DNA of 64,000 bases from Datnioides undecimradiatus (lineage: Eukaryota; Chordata; Actinopteri; Lobotiformes; Datnioididae), in NCBI GenBank assembly GCA_008933995.1, contig WARS01000034.1, positions 6,416,207 to 6,480,206 on the forward strand. The letters are read 5' to 3'. Positions 48,501 through 57,990 of the stretch are shown piece after piece; position 1 is the first letter of the stretch, and every line of letters begins with the position of its first letter. Made by a program: the position numbers and the translations under genes. The notes below the pieces were generated by a model. The model saw only the letters and a program-made list of their open reading frames with translations. It was not told the DNA's origin and ran no database searches.

Positions 48501-51099
48501 ATCAAGGAAATAAGTCGTTTTACAGCAGGGCTGCACATGAAACCGGAGCTCCTTGATGCTACACAAACATAGAACATATATAAGTTTACTATAACATATT
48601 ATTTCTATACATATACACCAAGGAAATGATAATTCTGCAGTGCAGCTTTTACATTTTCACCTTGAGGAATTAAACCGTCACGTCACATAACATGGTCGGC
48701 ATCTTCCTCGTCTTGCAGCTCATGTAAGCAAAGTGTTGAGGGCTGACACATAGTGACATCTGTAATAAGCTATTATGAAAAGCAGGATATTACCACGAAT
48801 ACACTTTCACTCGTGTGTTCCAGGGAAATGTTGTGTATGGTTCAGTAAGCCTCAGATACAGCAGATATATAGAGTCCACACAATAATTGGTAATCACAAA
48901 AACATTCAATTTAAATAGAAGAAAACTACAACTCCCTGATTGCATCAGTCTGCACATCGTTTCATAATTAGGCTCTAGCTGTGTTCAGTCACATTCAAAT
49001 GCCAGCCTATAGGTAAACAGCATACAGAATCATAGTTAATTACCTGTAACCTACTGACCCTTTCACTTTCTGATGGAGGGAGAGCACATTAAATCTTTGC
49101 TTGGATGTCACTAACCAATTCAGCTACAGCATAATCTATACGCCCACCCTCCCGCATTCCCACAACTATAAGATTGTGAGGCTGCATCCATCCATACATT
49201 CATTCAACTGCTTTATCCTTTTTCGAGGTCACGGGATGCTGGAGCCTACCCCAACAGACATTGGGTAGAAGGCGGGCTACACCCAGGACAGGTCGCCAGC
49301 CTGTCACTGCCCTGACACATAGAGACAGAAAAACTCATTCACATTCACATTCACTCCTACAGTCAGTGTAGAGTTCTCCGTTCACCTATCATGCATGTTT
49401 TTGGGTGGCGGGAGGAAGCAGGAGAACCCGAGGACCCACACGACACGGTCGGGAATCAAACCCAAGACCTTCTTGCTGTGAGGTGGGAAGTCGGAAGTCA
49501 TGTCTTGGTGTGCTTTGGGAGTGTGTGTGTGATATTTGAAGTATAAAACGAGACATCAGCTGATGAAATGAGTTCAACTGAAACTACATCTCTTACTTGG
49601 ATGTCCTAATGTTCCTGTTCACCAAAACAACAGGTCTTCATGTTCATTAGACTGATTAGTTGTATCATGAGGCAAAGTAACCCCTGAGTTTAAAAGAACC
49701 TTCGCTCAGATATAATAATATGACTCATCATATAATAATATGACTCATCATGTACAGAAAACTAAAACCTTTAATGTCAAAATCAAGCTGACACAGTAAG
49801 GACTGATTCAATTTGTTGCTGGTCATTATTGATTAAAAACGATTGTATGCACACATGCCTCAACGCATGCAGAGCTGCACGCACGGTACACACACAGACG
49901 GCGCAGCACTCCTACATGTAGAATAAAGAGGACAGCAGCCCACACAGGAGCTAATGATAGGCTGCTCTTGAGCTGAGAACAAATCAGTTGCCTTTTACTG
50001 TTTTATATTTCTATATTTGATTCGTGACATGTCCAAACTGTGACACCAAATGTTAAATGGTGTGATATATCAGGCGTACCTGGCATGAGTTTGGCCATGG
50101 GAAAGATCCTTTCTTGTATTTGTCTGCTTTCAGCGAGGAGTTCCTCAGCTGTCATGGGAAGCTCCAACGTGTCCCGAATAGTCTGGCAAGCATCTAGAGC
50201 CTTTTTACCCATCACTAATGACTTCACATCCCATGTGTACTGCTTTCCAAAGCGGTCGCATATTTCCTGGAAGGACACAGTGTACAGCCGCTCTGTGTCT
50301 AAAAGGAGAAAACACAAAAAGCAAATGAATCGCTTTCAATTAAATGCAATGTGGGACTGAATATGAATGGAACCTTGTGTGCACTGCCACAAATATACTT
50401 GTCCCCACCCAAAATGAGCAGATGAGACTATAACAGTTGGCTGGAACCTCAAACTGCAGCAATTACCATTGCCTTCTACCGTGCTTTAGCATCAAGTTGA
50501 ACCTCATTAAAATATAAGCTAATTTTAATGACCGGGGTTGGCGGTAAATATATTATTACTAATTATGGCAAAATACATTTTTAAGATGTTCAACATGTAC
50601 AAGTCTTTAATTCGGCAAATGTTTAACTTTTAACTGTCAGTGAAACATCAACTTTTGAAAGGGGTCACCATCGCAACCGCTTCTCGTAGTAAACATGAGA
50701 GAGTAACTTTACACACATTAACCAGGCTGAGGAACAGAAAACTGGGAATTTCTGAGACTTGTAGCACATATTGCCAACTTAAATGTGTGCCGAATTCACC
50801 CAAACACTGTGACGTTACAAGATATTTATTAAGTAATTTTCAAGATGATACGATTTTCTAGCCGCGTGCAAAGAATCATAAACTTGTATTGTTTTCCCGT
50901 AGGAGTTCGCCGTGCCAACACCTCAGCAAGCCCAATCACACTCAGTGTTCAAGTATCTTTAGCGTCGCTGTAACTTATTATGAAATATTGAACAAAACTT
51001 GATATGAAATATAAAATGCTTCTCAAAACCTAATAATAATCCGTCCATGTCGAAAATGACATGGCTCACAGGTCTGTAGGAAGTGACTGACACGGACAT
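18395..51099 (-). CDS. pudp: pseudouridine-5'-phosphatase (HAD-like hydrolase), four coding exons
   Basis: The gene encodes a cytosolic Mg-dependent HAD phosphatase that, in the characterised family member, removes phosphate from pseudouridine 5'-monophosphate. Joining 51030-51099, 50080-50298, 47710-47939 and 18395-18571 gives one open frame of 696 bp (231 aa; the human protein is about 228 aa). Motif I is FDMDG with D17 and D19 (nucleophile and acid/base). Motif II is ATSS around residue 116, the motif III lysine is K152 in SKPHPD, and motif IV is FEDAPNG with E178 and D179. The start ATG has A at -3, and the protein ends LPAFD. All introns are GT-AG, with phases 1, 1 and 0. Introns measure 731, 2,140 and 29,138 bp. 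R191 replaces a glycine that I expect in AAGM of relatives. Identity is near certain at family level; substrate is inferred from the family. Confidence 0.96.
18572..20885. other. intron 3 segment, nothing recognised
   Basis: The segment contains only short frames on both strands and A/T-rich stretches. Confidence 0.6.
20886..21041 (-). mobile_element. RTE/Rex3-like LINE 3' end
   Basis: On the minus strand this reads [28 protein letters not shown] and a proline/cysteine stretch, then ends in GGATGG repeats (forward ccatccatcc, 20889-20909). This peptide and the (GATG)n tail are typical of the C-terminal end of Rex3/RTE-type retroposons in fish. Only the last 150 bp remains, cut on the 5' side by a Tc1-like end. 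Confidence 0.75.
21044..21110 (+). mobile_element. solo Tc1-like terminal repeat fragment
   Basis: Directly after TA at 21042-21043 comes CAGTGGGTCTAAAAATATAT, followed by sequence ending in TGCAGGTGTTTTATAGAC. This resembles the terminal repeat of Tc1-like elements that begin CAGTGG. It begins exactly where the RTE/Rex3 match stops. No partner end was found within the next kilobase, so this is a truncated insertion. Confidence 0.55.
21111..22089. other. intron 3 segment, nothing recognised
   Basis: There is no repeat family or exon that I can identify. A homeodomain-like AT-word cluster lies near 21470-21530. Confidence 0.55.
22090..23079 (+). mobile_element. L2-clade LINE, 5'-truncated 3' end
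   Basis: The reading frame from about 22093 ([10 protein letters not shown]) encodes the end of a non-LTR reverse transcriptase: [61 protein letters not shown] and [14 protein letters not shown]. The frame stops at TAA 22561-22563, where the family usually has Tyr. In the same frame it then continues [22 protein letters not shown] to TAG at 22636-22638. The 3' UTR is about 430 bp with a CA/TA-rich start (22649-22692), and ends ATGACAATAAA plus TTGAAC repeats, the L2-type tail. It lies inside pudp intron 3, antisense to that gene. Confidence 0.92.
22649..22692. repeat. CA/TA microsatellite in the L2 3' UTR
   Basis: A run of CACA and CATA units interrupted by TATA, directly after the L2 coding end. 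Confidence 0.85.
23080..24009. other. intron 3 segment, nothing firmly recognised
   Basis: The 136-codon plus-strand frame at 23494-23904 shows no domain and is opposed by antisense frames. I see nothing else. Confidence 0.55.
24010..24429 (-). mobile_element. internally deleted Tc1-like remnant in pudp intron 3
   Basis: The right end, read on the minus strand, is TA then CAGTGGATATAAAAGGTCTG, a Tc1-type terminal repeat of a family common in fish. Inside lie transposase remains, including [11 protein letters not shown] and [10 protein letters not shown], the degenerate second-aspartate region. Stretches match the 14.6-15.26 kb element, for example the block around 24240-24360 against 14870-15000. 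The run from the terminal repeat straight to this block implies an internal deletion. The low-coordinate terminal repeat is not recognisable and that boundary is approximate. Confidence 0.8.
24430..32079. other. intron 3 segment, mostly unrecognised
   Basis: Over 7.6 kb there is no supported exon. A weak inverted similarity between about 24560-24620 and 24950-25000 hints at an old MITE. Short A/T runs and a TATATATA run at 30917-30926 are present. Confidence 0.55.
32080..32310 (+). mobile_element. possible L2-type LINE trace
   Basis: Around 32195-32270 the plus strand reads [11 protein letters not shown] followed by [14 protein letters not shown], similar in pattern to the LLPSGRRYRSI end of L2 reverse transcriptase. 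The flanks are too decayed to extend the match. Confidence is low. Confidence 0.4.
32311..34754. other. intron 3 segment, nothing recognised
   Basis: Only the short TG microsatellite at 34388-34412 stands out. Confidence 0.6.
34388..34412. repeat. short (TG)n microsatellite
   Basis: TGTGTGTCTTTGTGTGTGTG, interrupted once, in pudp intron 3. Confidence 0.85.
34755..34965 (+). repeat. SINE body, 5'-truncated (same family as 43470-43612)
   Basis: The sequence starts near CCCCAAAGTGTCATTGGGC, equivalent to the AAGTGTCCTAGGGC block of the 43.5-kb copy. It continues through repeated TGTG/ATG-rich DNA and ends GTAAAGTGCTTTGAGTGGC and CCGCTATACGGGAACAGTCC, a 3' body widespread in teleosts. The tRNA-like head is absent. 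Confidence 0.65.
34966..42689. other. intron 3 segment, mostly unrecognised
   Basis: There is no exon or mobile element apart from the LINE-tail-like sequence at 38446-38480. The patches 40120-40260 and 41270-41360 are non-repetitive and rich in ATTAAT-type words. Confidence 0.55.
38446..38480 (-). repeat. short LINE-tail-like sequence
   Basis: On the minus strand this reads AGCAATAAATTCTATTCTAT, like the ATAAA plus ATTCT tail seen at 5750-5788. Only the tail is recognisable. Confidence 0.35.
42690..43385 (+). mobile_element. degraded RTE/Rex3-like reverse transcriptase
   Basis: Plus-strand blocks in shifting frames give a reverse-transcriptase order: VCSNYW and YARALENRL (about 42920-42980), [20 protein letters not shown] (43047-43106), [12 protein letters not shown] (about 43205-43240), and FCFVDDM (43321-43341), which corresponds to the catalytic FADD motif with A changed to V. 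Frameshifts and stops show a dead copy. A further match, the [13 protein letters not shown] segment at about 43625-43650, lies beyond the SINE at 43470-43612, suggesting that the SINE is inserted in it. Confidence 0.78.
43470..43612 (-). repeat. tRNA-derived SINE (second family), head portion
   Basis: On the minus strand from 43612 the sequence reads GGTGGCTGTGGCTCAGTGGT (A box TGGCTCAGTGG), then a B-box-like GTGTTTCAATCCC, then a body with AAGTGTCCTAGGGCAAGACA. This is a tRNA-like head joined to a SINE body. It is not a tRNA gene because the helices and 3' half are absent. It sits inside an RTE reverse-transcriptase fossil. Confidence 0.72.
43613..43700 (+). mobile_element. possible continuation of the RTE fragment after the SINE
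   Basis: The forward sequence CCCCTTCAGGTTGGGAGTGA resembles the part of RTE/Rex3 LINEs that follows the FADD region. If so, the SINE split the LINE. The match is short. Confidence 0.4.
43701..44439. other. intron 3 segment between LINE fossils
   Basis: Short frames only. Possibly LINE-derived sequence too decayed to recognise. Confidence 0.5.
44440..45140 (+). mobile_element. degraded L2-type LINE fragment
   Basis: Plus-strand pieces match L2-type reverse transcriptase: [10 protein letters not shown] at about 44626-44660, a segment equivalent to FRFLGTTI at about 44790, and a SVLCTS/FGH block at about 44935-44965. Frames are interrupted by stops and indels. It lies in pudp intron 3. The ends are estimated from the outermost recognisable blocks. 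Confidence 0.72.
45141..47652. other. intron 3 segment, nothing recognised
   Basis: The longest frame (103 codons, minus strand, 46112-46423) has no recognised domain. Confidence 0.6.
47653..47690. repeat. 19-bp imperfect tandem duplication next to the exon 3 donor
   Basis: The unit AGCACTAGTATCACTCACT is followed directly by AGCACTAGTATCGCTCATC (two or three differences). It ends 18 bp from the intron 3 donor, on the intronic side. Confidence 0.85.
47710..47939 (-). CDS. pudp: pudp coding exon 3 (motifs II and III)
   Basis: This exon encodes the rest of Gly97 through Lys173. It contains [21 protein letters not shown] (motif II at T116/S117), [19 protein letters not shown] and SKPHPDSFL, with the motif III lysine K152. 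It ends SPPAAPAK at AAG followed by a good donor, GTAAGA. The acceptor is CCCTTAG. The exon is 230 bp, entering in phase 1 and leaving in phase 0. A direct 19-bp duplication lies in the intron just beyond the donor, at 47653-47690. Confidence 0.96.
47940..49183. other. pudp intron 2, 3' part
   Basis: Unrecognised AT-rich intron sequence between exon 3 and the SINE. Confidence 0.6.
49184..49500 (-). repeat. tRNA-derived SINE-like repeat in pudp intron 2
   Basis: This is the same family and orientation as 5331-5617. Shared blocks include GACCTGTCCTGGGTGTAGCC and the B-box-like GGTTTGATTCC near 49455, and the 3' end at 49184-49194 reads GGATGGATGC. It also retains a block near 49400-49440 (GGAGGAAGCAGGAGAACCCG) that is missing from the other copy. 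The A box at the head is decayed. Confidence 0.75.
49501..50079. other. pudp intron 2, 5' part
   Basis: Contains the 20-bp tandem duplication and otherwise nothing recognised. Confidence 0.6.
49711..49750. repeat. exact 20-bp tandem duplication containing TGACTCA
   Basis: The unit TATAATAATATGACTCATCA occurs twice without mismatch in pudp intron 2. Each copy carries TGACTCA, the AP-1 core, at 49721-49727 and 49741-49747. Confidence 0.95.
50080..50298 (-). CDS. pudp: pudp coding exon 2 (helical cap domain)
   Basis: This exon encodes the end of codon 24 through the first base of codon 97. It begins with [10 protein letters not shown], runs through [13 protein letters not shown] and LPMTAEELL and ends at AKLMPG. 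This is the helical cap segment that follows motif I in subfamily-I HAD enzymes and shapes the substrate pocket. The acceptor lies in a T-rich tract ending TTTTAG and the donor is GTACGC. The exon is 219 bp, phase 1 at both ends. The 104-residue reading frame seen here runs on past the donor, and the extra residues are intronic. Confidence 0.95.
50299..51029 (-). other. pudp: pudp intron 1 (731 bp)
   Basis: The donor is GTTTTG (weak) and the acceptor follows a T-rich tract ending TTTTAG. Phase 1. No embedded element was seen. Confidence 0.88.
51030..51099 (-). CDS. pudp: pudp coding exon 1 (start codon, motif I)
   Basis: This exon encodes residues 1-23 and the first base of codon 24. The ATG is at 51099-51097 with A at -3. 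The hydrophobic strand VSHVIF leads into DMDGLLL, the HAD motif I that carries the aspartate nucleophile D17 and acid/base D19. The exon ends TTAG followed by the donor GTTTTG, a weak match to GTRAGT because position +3 is T. The junction is still secure: the next exon completes Asp24 and continues TERLY, as in the family. Confidence 0.93.
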
Positions 51100-51136
51100 G
51101 GTTGATGCCAGATCTGTGCCGGTGGACGGTCTGTTC

Positions 51137-51148
51137 TGCGCATGCGCA
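51137..51148. promoter_or_regulatory. palindromic NRF1-type site in the pudp proximal promoter
   Basis: TGCGCATGCGCA is an exact match to the palindromic NRF1 consensus YGCGCAYGCGCR. It lies 38 bp upstream of the pudp start codon, in a locally CpG-richer patch within AT-rich surroundings. NRF1 sites are typical of TATA-less housekeeping promoters close to the transcription start. The motif is seen directly; its use and the transcription start are inferred. Confidence 0.7.
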
Positions 51149-51779
51149 GGTGGGTCCTACGTCTTTGACAGCAGGGTACGGCAAGTGAACAAGGACAAAC
51201 TACGCATAGAGCTGAGATAAAACCGAAGGAAACACTAATTTGAAAGATTCGTTAGGTTGTTTTCGTGATGACATTTACTTATTCTAATTTTGAATGGCGG
51301 TGTGTGAGTTTGTGCCGTAACAGAGCATTTTTTTTCCAAATTACAAACAAATCCAGTCCACTTCTCTTGGCTTACTCTACTAAAACACAACAGTGAACAA
51401 ACAAAACAAACCCATTACATGCAAATTGCGCAATTATGAGTCTAATGAGATCTGATCTAATAAACAACGAGCACAATAAAGAAACTGCATTATAATAATG
51501 GGATATGGTGTAAGTGGGTCAACAGCTGTGTGTGCCATTATTTGCGCTGGTGCATATGTCTTTGATCAAAAATCCAAATCAGAATAGCTTCAGTGATATT
51601 GAGCGTAAGTTAGTTTACAGTTAATTCCAGTCTTGAGAACATAAAGCATATAAAAGAATAGAAAAACTATGAAAAACAAATAATAAGAAATTTATATGAA
51701 TAAGAACATGTAAAGCATTTTGCTACACTGTATAACTAATTGAGGTAAAACTATGTCCATTACTTTATTTTGTTTCATG
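51149..51779. other. upstream flank of pudp
   Basis: No divergent gene is recognisable, though NRF1 promoters are sometimes bidirectional. Confidence 0.55.
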
Positions 51780-52180
51780 CAGGAACAAATGGACCCAAAA
51801 TGCAGCACATAGACACGGGAATGAGTTTTTAAAAGGTTAAAAGGCAAACAAAGAAAGATGGCGGATAACAGATGGGAGCTTGGAGGTTGTGAACCCAGAA
51901 TGAAGGTGAGCAGAGAGATGAGAGAGGTGAGGATGATCCAGCGGCCCGAACAGACGGGTTCAATGAGCTGGGAATGTTGGCTGAGAGGAGGCAGGTCAGC
52001 AGGTTGCTGATGAATTGAGCGAGCCGGCTGGCAGGTGAGAGATAATCACAAAGAGCAAAGCTAAAGCTAATGTTAGCCCGAGAGATTAGCCATAGTGGTA
52101 TGGCTGATAAAAATGATCCGGCAAAGACTTGGAGGAGAGCTGGGGCGATGTACCGTGGCAGCTGATGAGGTGGTGATGCG
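51780..52180. repeat. possible third copy of the unclassified repeat
   Basis: It starts GGAACAAATGGACCCAAAATG, close to the start of the 14.06-kb copy, and continues in similar purine-rich sequence rich in GAGAG and GGTGAG words. The similarity beyond the first 30 bases is compositional. Confidence 0.35.
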
Positions 52181-55100
52181 CAGCTGTGTACAGTGAAGCA
52201 GGATTTGAGCTCAGTGCTCAGACTTTGGGTTTAATTCTGGGTTTTCAGGACAACTACAGCGAGTGCATCGCCATGGCAACTGATGCTGCACACCTAACCT
52301 GCCTCAGAGCCGGTTATGTCTGAGGTGAGAGAGGCACCTCTGTATGACTGTCTGTCCGCATCAGCTGCTTAAGTCACAGGTTGCCAGAGTGGCACGACAC
52401 GGTGGTGTAAGCAAAGTCAGAGTCATTTCACTCTGGTTTTGTGTACCAGCATCATCCTACGACAGAGACTGGAGCACAAAATCCTCGTATCTGTTGTATT
52501 TACATGTGATATAAGGTAAGATATGAATGCCCATTTACAGCTTTGAATTATGTTTTTATATTTATTTTTATTTCCTCCTGTTCTGTTCGACACTGCCAAA
52601 ACTGTGACACACAAATCAAAGAAACACATTCATTTACTGGGGTAAATAAATAAAATACAATCAGATCTACTCTGCCTTAATGGTGAGGTGGAGATATTAT
52701 AACAGTATATAGAGATATTGATATTTTTCTGTTGTAAATATGGAGACCATAAACCCATGAGATTAACCTGATGACTGGGACATGGCATCATCAGCACCAT
52801 TACGACAGAGAACATTCAACAGTCGTTTTCCCAGGCTGAGTTGCGCTAACCATGACAAATAAAGTGACCTTTCTATGCAAAATCTGCGGAATTCCCATTT
52901 CACTGAGCGCCTACACCTTTTCAAAGCCCCCTCCAGATGCTGCTCCTCAACACGGCCGGTGACATGTTTTTACGAAGTTAAAATTCATCGTCTTGCGCCT
53001 TGGTTCTCCAGGGTGTGTCACAGAGAGGGGCCACAGCAAATTACTGACAAAAGGCTGCTCACTGCGTCGCTACCAGCGCTGCCACATTTTTCTGAATAAT
53101 TGGAAGCTCCGTGTTAACAGAGTTTGTCTTGTTAGTGTGAAAGAGACGTCAGGGGAATGAGAGAACCCTGTAACCTGGACGATCTAATGAGCCTATGGAT
53201 TTCAGGTCTAATTGGGGGACGGTGAGAGTTGAAGTAGAAGCGTCAAGTCCCATCGAGTGTGCTTTGTGCCAAATTGTGTAGTTTAGAGAACTGCTCAAGC
53301 TGACTGAGAGCTCGGAGCGCTAAGCAGGAGCAAGAACCTCGTGCCTTTCTGGAGGAGCACTGAGGAAAAGTACAATTTCCTGATGACACATTTATTTTGT
53401 GCGAATATAACAACTCTGACAAGATGAAGGGAAAAAAAGAAAGAAAGAAAAAGTTGTGTATTTTTATTTTGTTCCGGCAGGAGCATGAGAGGAGAGAGGA
53501 AACAGCGGTGGAAAGGAGCAGAAGCGCGATGATGCTTCCAATCCCACGAATCAATGCAAAAACAAAAAGATGACAGTCTGGAAGAAGTAGCTGGAGATTG
53601 CTATGAAGCTAGCCTGGAGCGACACTTTGCTGTCTGACTGAAACGGCGCTTCTGTAGATATAAATAGTGGGGTGGTAAAATCACAGCCAGAAACACAGTT
53701 AGTTAGCTTTCACATCTCTCTCTGGAGTTGGACTGCTGCACGTACGCTGCTACAATCAAACCGGGAGATGCTTGAATTCAGAGCTTCATGGCTGCAGCCT
53801 AATTATTACACTTATGTAAACACTGTTCTTTGCTTTTCATTACAACTGAGACTTCAACAGTCAGCATGGTCCGGTTTTGATATTTAAGATGAACACAGTT
53901 TACTTCAAGACGCTGACACTTCCGGTCATCCTGACTATTCAATCCTAAAATGTAATTTGATTCCCCACCTCTGTGAGAAATTCCAGGACGAGTGCTCACA
54001 CATCGCACAACATCACGGTGAGCTGAGTAAGCCTCCTACAGATTTCCAAATAAACACTGACGTAGATCCCCATGCATGCGGTTAGCTGTGATGGCTGCTG
54101 TGTCCTCTTTTCCCTCAACGTCTTCAAGATGGTGCAAGGTTTGACTCACGTGAGCCACAGTAGCTACATGCATGTGAAATACATCCAGCAGGTTGAACAT
54201 AAAAACAGAATCATCCCTTAAGGCCCTTATTAAGTCAGTTACTGTGCTGAAGTCCTGCATATTCAAGCCAGTATAATGAAACTGACCTGCACACACAGTT
54301 ACCCGGAGCATTATGGTGCAGAACAATGAAGTCAATAATGGAGTTAGACCTTTGGTTACATAGTGAGGTGAATTCAAATATATCTTGTTTCTGGATTAAT
54401 GCACATTTAGTGTAGTTGTTGGAATCATTTAACTATATTAATTTTTGTCAGGGTGAACAAGAAGACGGGGCTCTGTCAAGGAGACGTGCCCACGGGACAA
54501 ACTTGCAAGCCTCGTTAGATTTCTTCAAGCATGTAGGCTGGATGCAGAGCTCCAGACTCCAGATTCTGCAGAGCAAAGTCAGTAGACAGTGGAGGACAGA
54601 AGACAGGAAGAAGGACCGATACTGAATGATGTCTGTCTTCTTCACCGTCTCTAAACTTCACTCAGCATTTTGATGTCAGGAATTTTTTTTTTTATTATTT
54701 TTTTTTTTTACTGAACACTTTAGATATATTTCTAGTGCTGCTCTGCTGCTGCTCTAATTTTAGTTTTATTTAGAATGTAAATAAATTCTCTGGTCCTAAA
54801 TTCATTTTTTTAAGGATAATAATTTTAATAATAATACATTTTTTTAAATAATGAATGACAGTATTAATGAAAAACAGAACTAAAGACAAATATTGCAGCT
54901 AAGTATTGCTAAAATCATTACAATACCCATTAGTATGTGCATGTATGTGTGACACTGAGATGGAGATTTGTGTTTAGAGCCAACGCATCTGTTTTCTAAG
55001 CGCCTATGGCGACAGAACATTGAAAGATCACTCAGACCTTCCTGTTCTACCACAGTTTCCGATGAGGGATCCTCGGCCGAAGAATCAGCAGGCGATCCCG

Positions 55101-57769
55101 CATTTGCAAAGACAAAGATCTGCTCTTTGTGGCAAGAACGGTTCCAGATTCCAGATTGGATATATCTGTGGCTCTCAAAGTGACCCAAAGTGACTCAACC
55201 CTTCGCTGTCAACATGAAAACCCTGCAAAGCCCATTAACAGCGTGATGCACAAACTACGCAGGGGACACATCACTTAATGACTGATTTGACCCATGACCC
55301 TTCCTAAGTATCCTTACAAAGGAAAATGACTACTGTAGCTCACTAGGTGCCTGACTGATCCAACAAGTGCAGCCAGACAGCTGGATTCTTATGATTCCAT
55401 GGCCTTACAGGGACTTTATGTATATGGATTGAAATTTTATGGGTGATGAATTTAAACAAAACATATTAGCCTTCAACAGCTTCTCCACAAAAGTGTCATC
55501 ATCAGTCTTACAAAACATTTCTTGGTGGAAAAGTTATTAATTGTACCCATTAATGAAGCTCCCGTTATTACCATCCTCGGTCAGAATGTAGATAAACTCA
55601 CCGACCAGGATATCTACCTGGTAAATTGATTCATTCGTTACAGTTTGGTAGCGAGGGATCAATAGCTGCATTCTGTGTTATTACTACAGTAGCAGAAGCC
55701 TGGTTGATAAATCCAGTCATCCTGCAGTATGACAGACAGCCAGCGATGATCATCCTTTAAAGCCGACACTGTCACATCCCCAGATGATGCAGTCATTTGT
55801 AATTCTCCTCCACTTTATCCTTTGATTACTAACCATGACACTTCCACAGGAGGGACGGGCCCTAAAGCAATCAACACACACACACACCGCTATTTACATT
55901 GTGATGATAAGCTCGTTAACTCTCTGTGGCTGATCGGTATCGCCCTCAGCTGTAATTCCCCAGCCAACCATTTGTCCTGGGTGAGATATCAGCAATCACC
56001 ATTTTAAATGAGGAGAGGTGATATGAAATGCTAATTCAGCAGCTAAGATCAATACTGTTCACCGAAGGGAATAAAGTAAAGCAGAGTACCTGGTACAGAC
56101 TGCTGTCCTTGAGCCCTCAGTGAAAGCCATCTCAGTGCAAAACACAGGAAAAGTAGCATTACTTGCGACTGAGCAGAGATTTTTTGATTGGCTGGCAGCC
56201 GTCCATTAGACCAGACCTTTAGTAAACACATAAACCTCCAAATTGATGTGTACATCAGTAACATCAGGGGTAGGCAACGAAAATGATGGCTCTGTTCCAT
56301 TTAGGTGTTCAATGCCAAATGCCACGTAGCCTTTTTTGGATTTGCTATGCCACGTGTGCCTGAATATTGTCATTTATGAATTTATTTTCCTTACATTTCC
56401 GATATGTATTGCAGCTCATTATTGACTCACAAGCGTCGTCTAGTTTGCATGGAGGATGGGAAGTAAAAACCCATAAATGGTCCATTCTGCTAAGCCCTGT
56501 CATCAGAATGAGGTAGAAGACACTGGACGCACTACCTGTTGTTTTAAAACTCAAGGATTGTCCACTTGTCCAGGTGCTATGGGACCATCTCAGTCCTGAT
56601 AACGAGATCAGATAGCTAAGATCACGTCCCAGTAAAGCGTATCTAACAACAGAACTGGAAACTGAACATTTAAGTTAAAGCAATTGTCGCAATCTGTGTC
56701 TGTTTGACTGGAAATGTAATGGAAGCTTTAGGTTTGTTTCAGTATTTGCACAGGGATTTGATCAGCGTCCTTATTTCCTACTCCCAAGAGGACTTTACTT
56801 CAAAGTCAGGAGGCTCCATTCAAGAAGCCCTTTTGAAACTGCTTTTGAACGTTCTGAAGCTGGAGATGTTTGATGGACATGTGAAGTGAGGTGCTGTCTG
56901 ACTTGGCAATGGTGAGCTTGAATAAACAGAGAGACCTGAGCAAATATATATTACATGGTTGATGGTCATTAATGTAATTTCAATACATAGTTACACCCCC
57001 TGTAAGCTGTAAGCACTTGAGACTAAAGTGTTTCCCCTCACTGATGATAATGGCAACAGTGGTGCTCACTCAGAGGCATCCTCATGAGTAATTAGTAGGT
57101 TGATTACAGAAAGAGGGAGTCTTGTATTTTGATCTCAATAAGTAGGAATACAGATGTAAAATCCATAGTTTAGATTAAACACAGAATGTGCTGCAGCAAT
57201 GGATGGACAGACCTCAAAACATAGGCTGACCATCTATAATGCTGGTGAAGAACATCAAAAGGCACTGAAGGTTAAAGTCTAATTCATTGCAGTGATTTGC
57301 CCTTTGATGCATTCACTGCTTTACACGAGCATTTATTCCCCACTGTCGAGTTGACTAAAGGCGACCACAGACTGCAGTAGAAACACCAATGACTGACAGC
57401 TTTGGCGTTTCATTGAGCGCTTTGGAGGTGCCTGACAGGAGACATCTATTCTTCCTTACTCTGTTTGCCTGTAGACTTGTTAAGCATTGTCGACATGGCT
57501 GCAAACCGCTGCCTGTCGTTTAAAAACAGGGTTAATGAGAATCAAGTTTGTGGGCTAGAAAACCCAAATTATGTAGTAAAAGAGGCAGAGAAGCCCAAAA
57601 AGTATAGAGCTTATGCGGGTTTGCGGCATTTGAGTGAGAAGTCAACACTGAGCAGATTTGATGAAGTCACTGAATCTGTGCACTTGAGCGTGTTGTGCCA
57701 AATGAGAGGAGCTGGCAGTCATTTGCATAAAACTACTTTTGGTCAATTATACAGGAGGGTGAGAGAGGC
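52181..57769. other. no supported gene
   Basis: There are short frames on both strands, a GAAA-rich stretch at 53430-53451 and T-rich runs near 54688-54712. A hAT-like motif CAGGGGTAGGCAAC stands alone at about 56265. Confidence 0.55.
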
Positions 57770-57990
57770 AAAGGTCAGAACCAGAGAGGCATTCCAAAAC
57801 AGGCAAACAAATCCAAGGAGCAGGCATGAATCAAAAGCCCACGAGTCAGGCGATGTCCGAGGAACGAAATATAATTCCAGTAAACAAGAAGAAGCAAAGA
57901 AAGGCTGGATCTCTAGTTTAATCAACAAACTAAAAAAACACACTAGGAAAGGAGATGTCATGCTGCAGCTGTGGCCTCTTGTTTCCAGCC
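57770..57990. repeat. unclassified interspersed repeat, copy 2
   Basis: The segment matches 14150-14240 over blocks such as ACCAG, TCCAAAACnnGCAAACAAAT, AGGAGCAGGCA and AATCAGGC/AGTCAGGC. A 177-residue open frame on the plus strand spans it, but its composition and the repeat homology argue against a gene. Confidence 0.5.

Noticed and set aside
49711..49750. CRISPR-like repeat
   Set aside because: There are only two directly abutting copies with no spacers, in a vertebrate intron.
56704..56889. 61-codon leucine-rich frame
   Set aside because: It has no recognised family, splice context or neighbouring exon, and chance openings of this size are common here.
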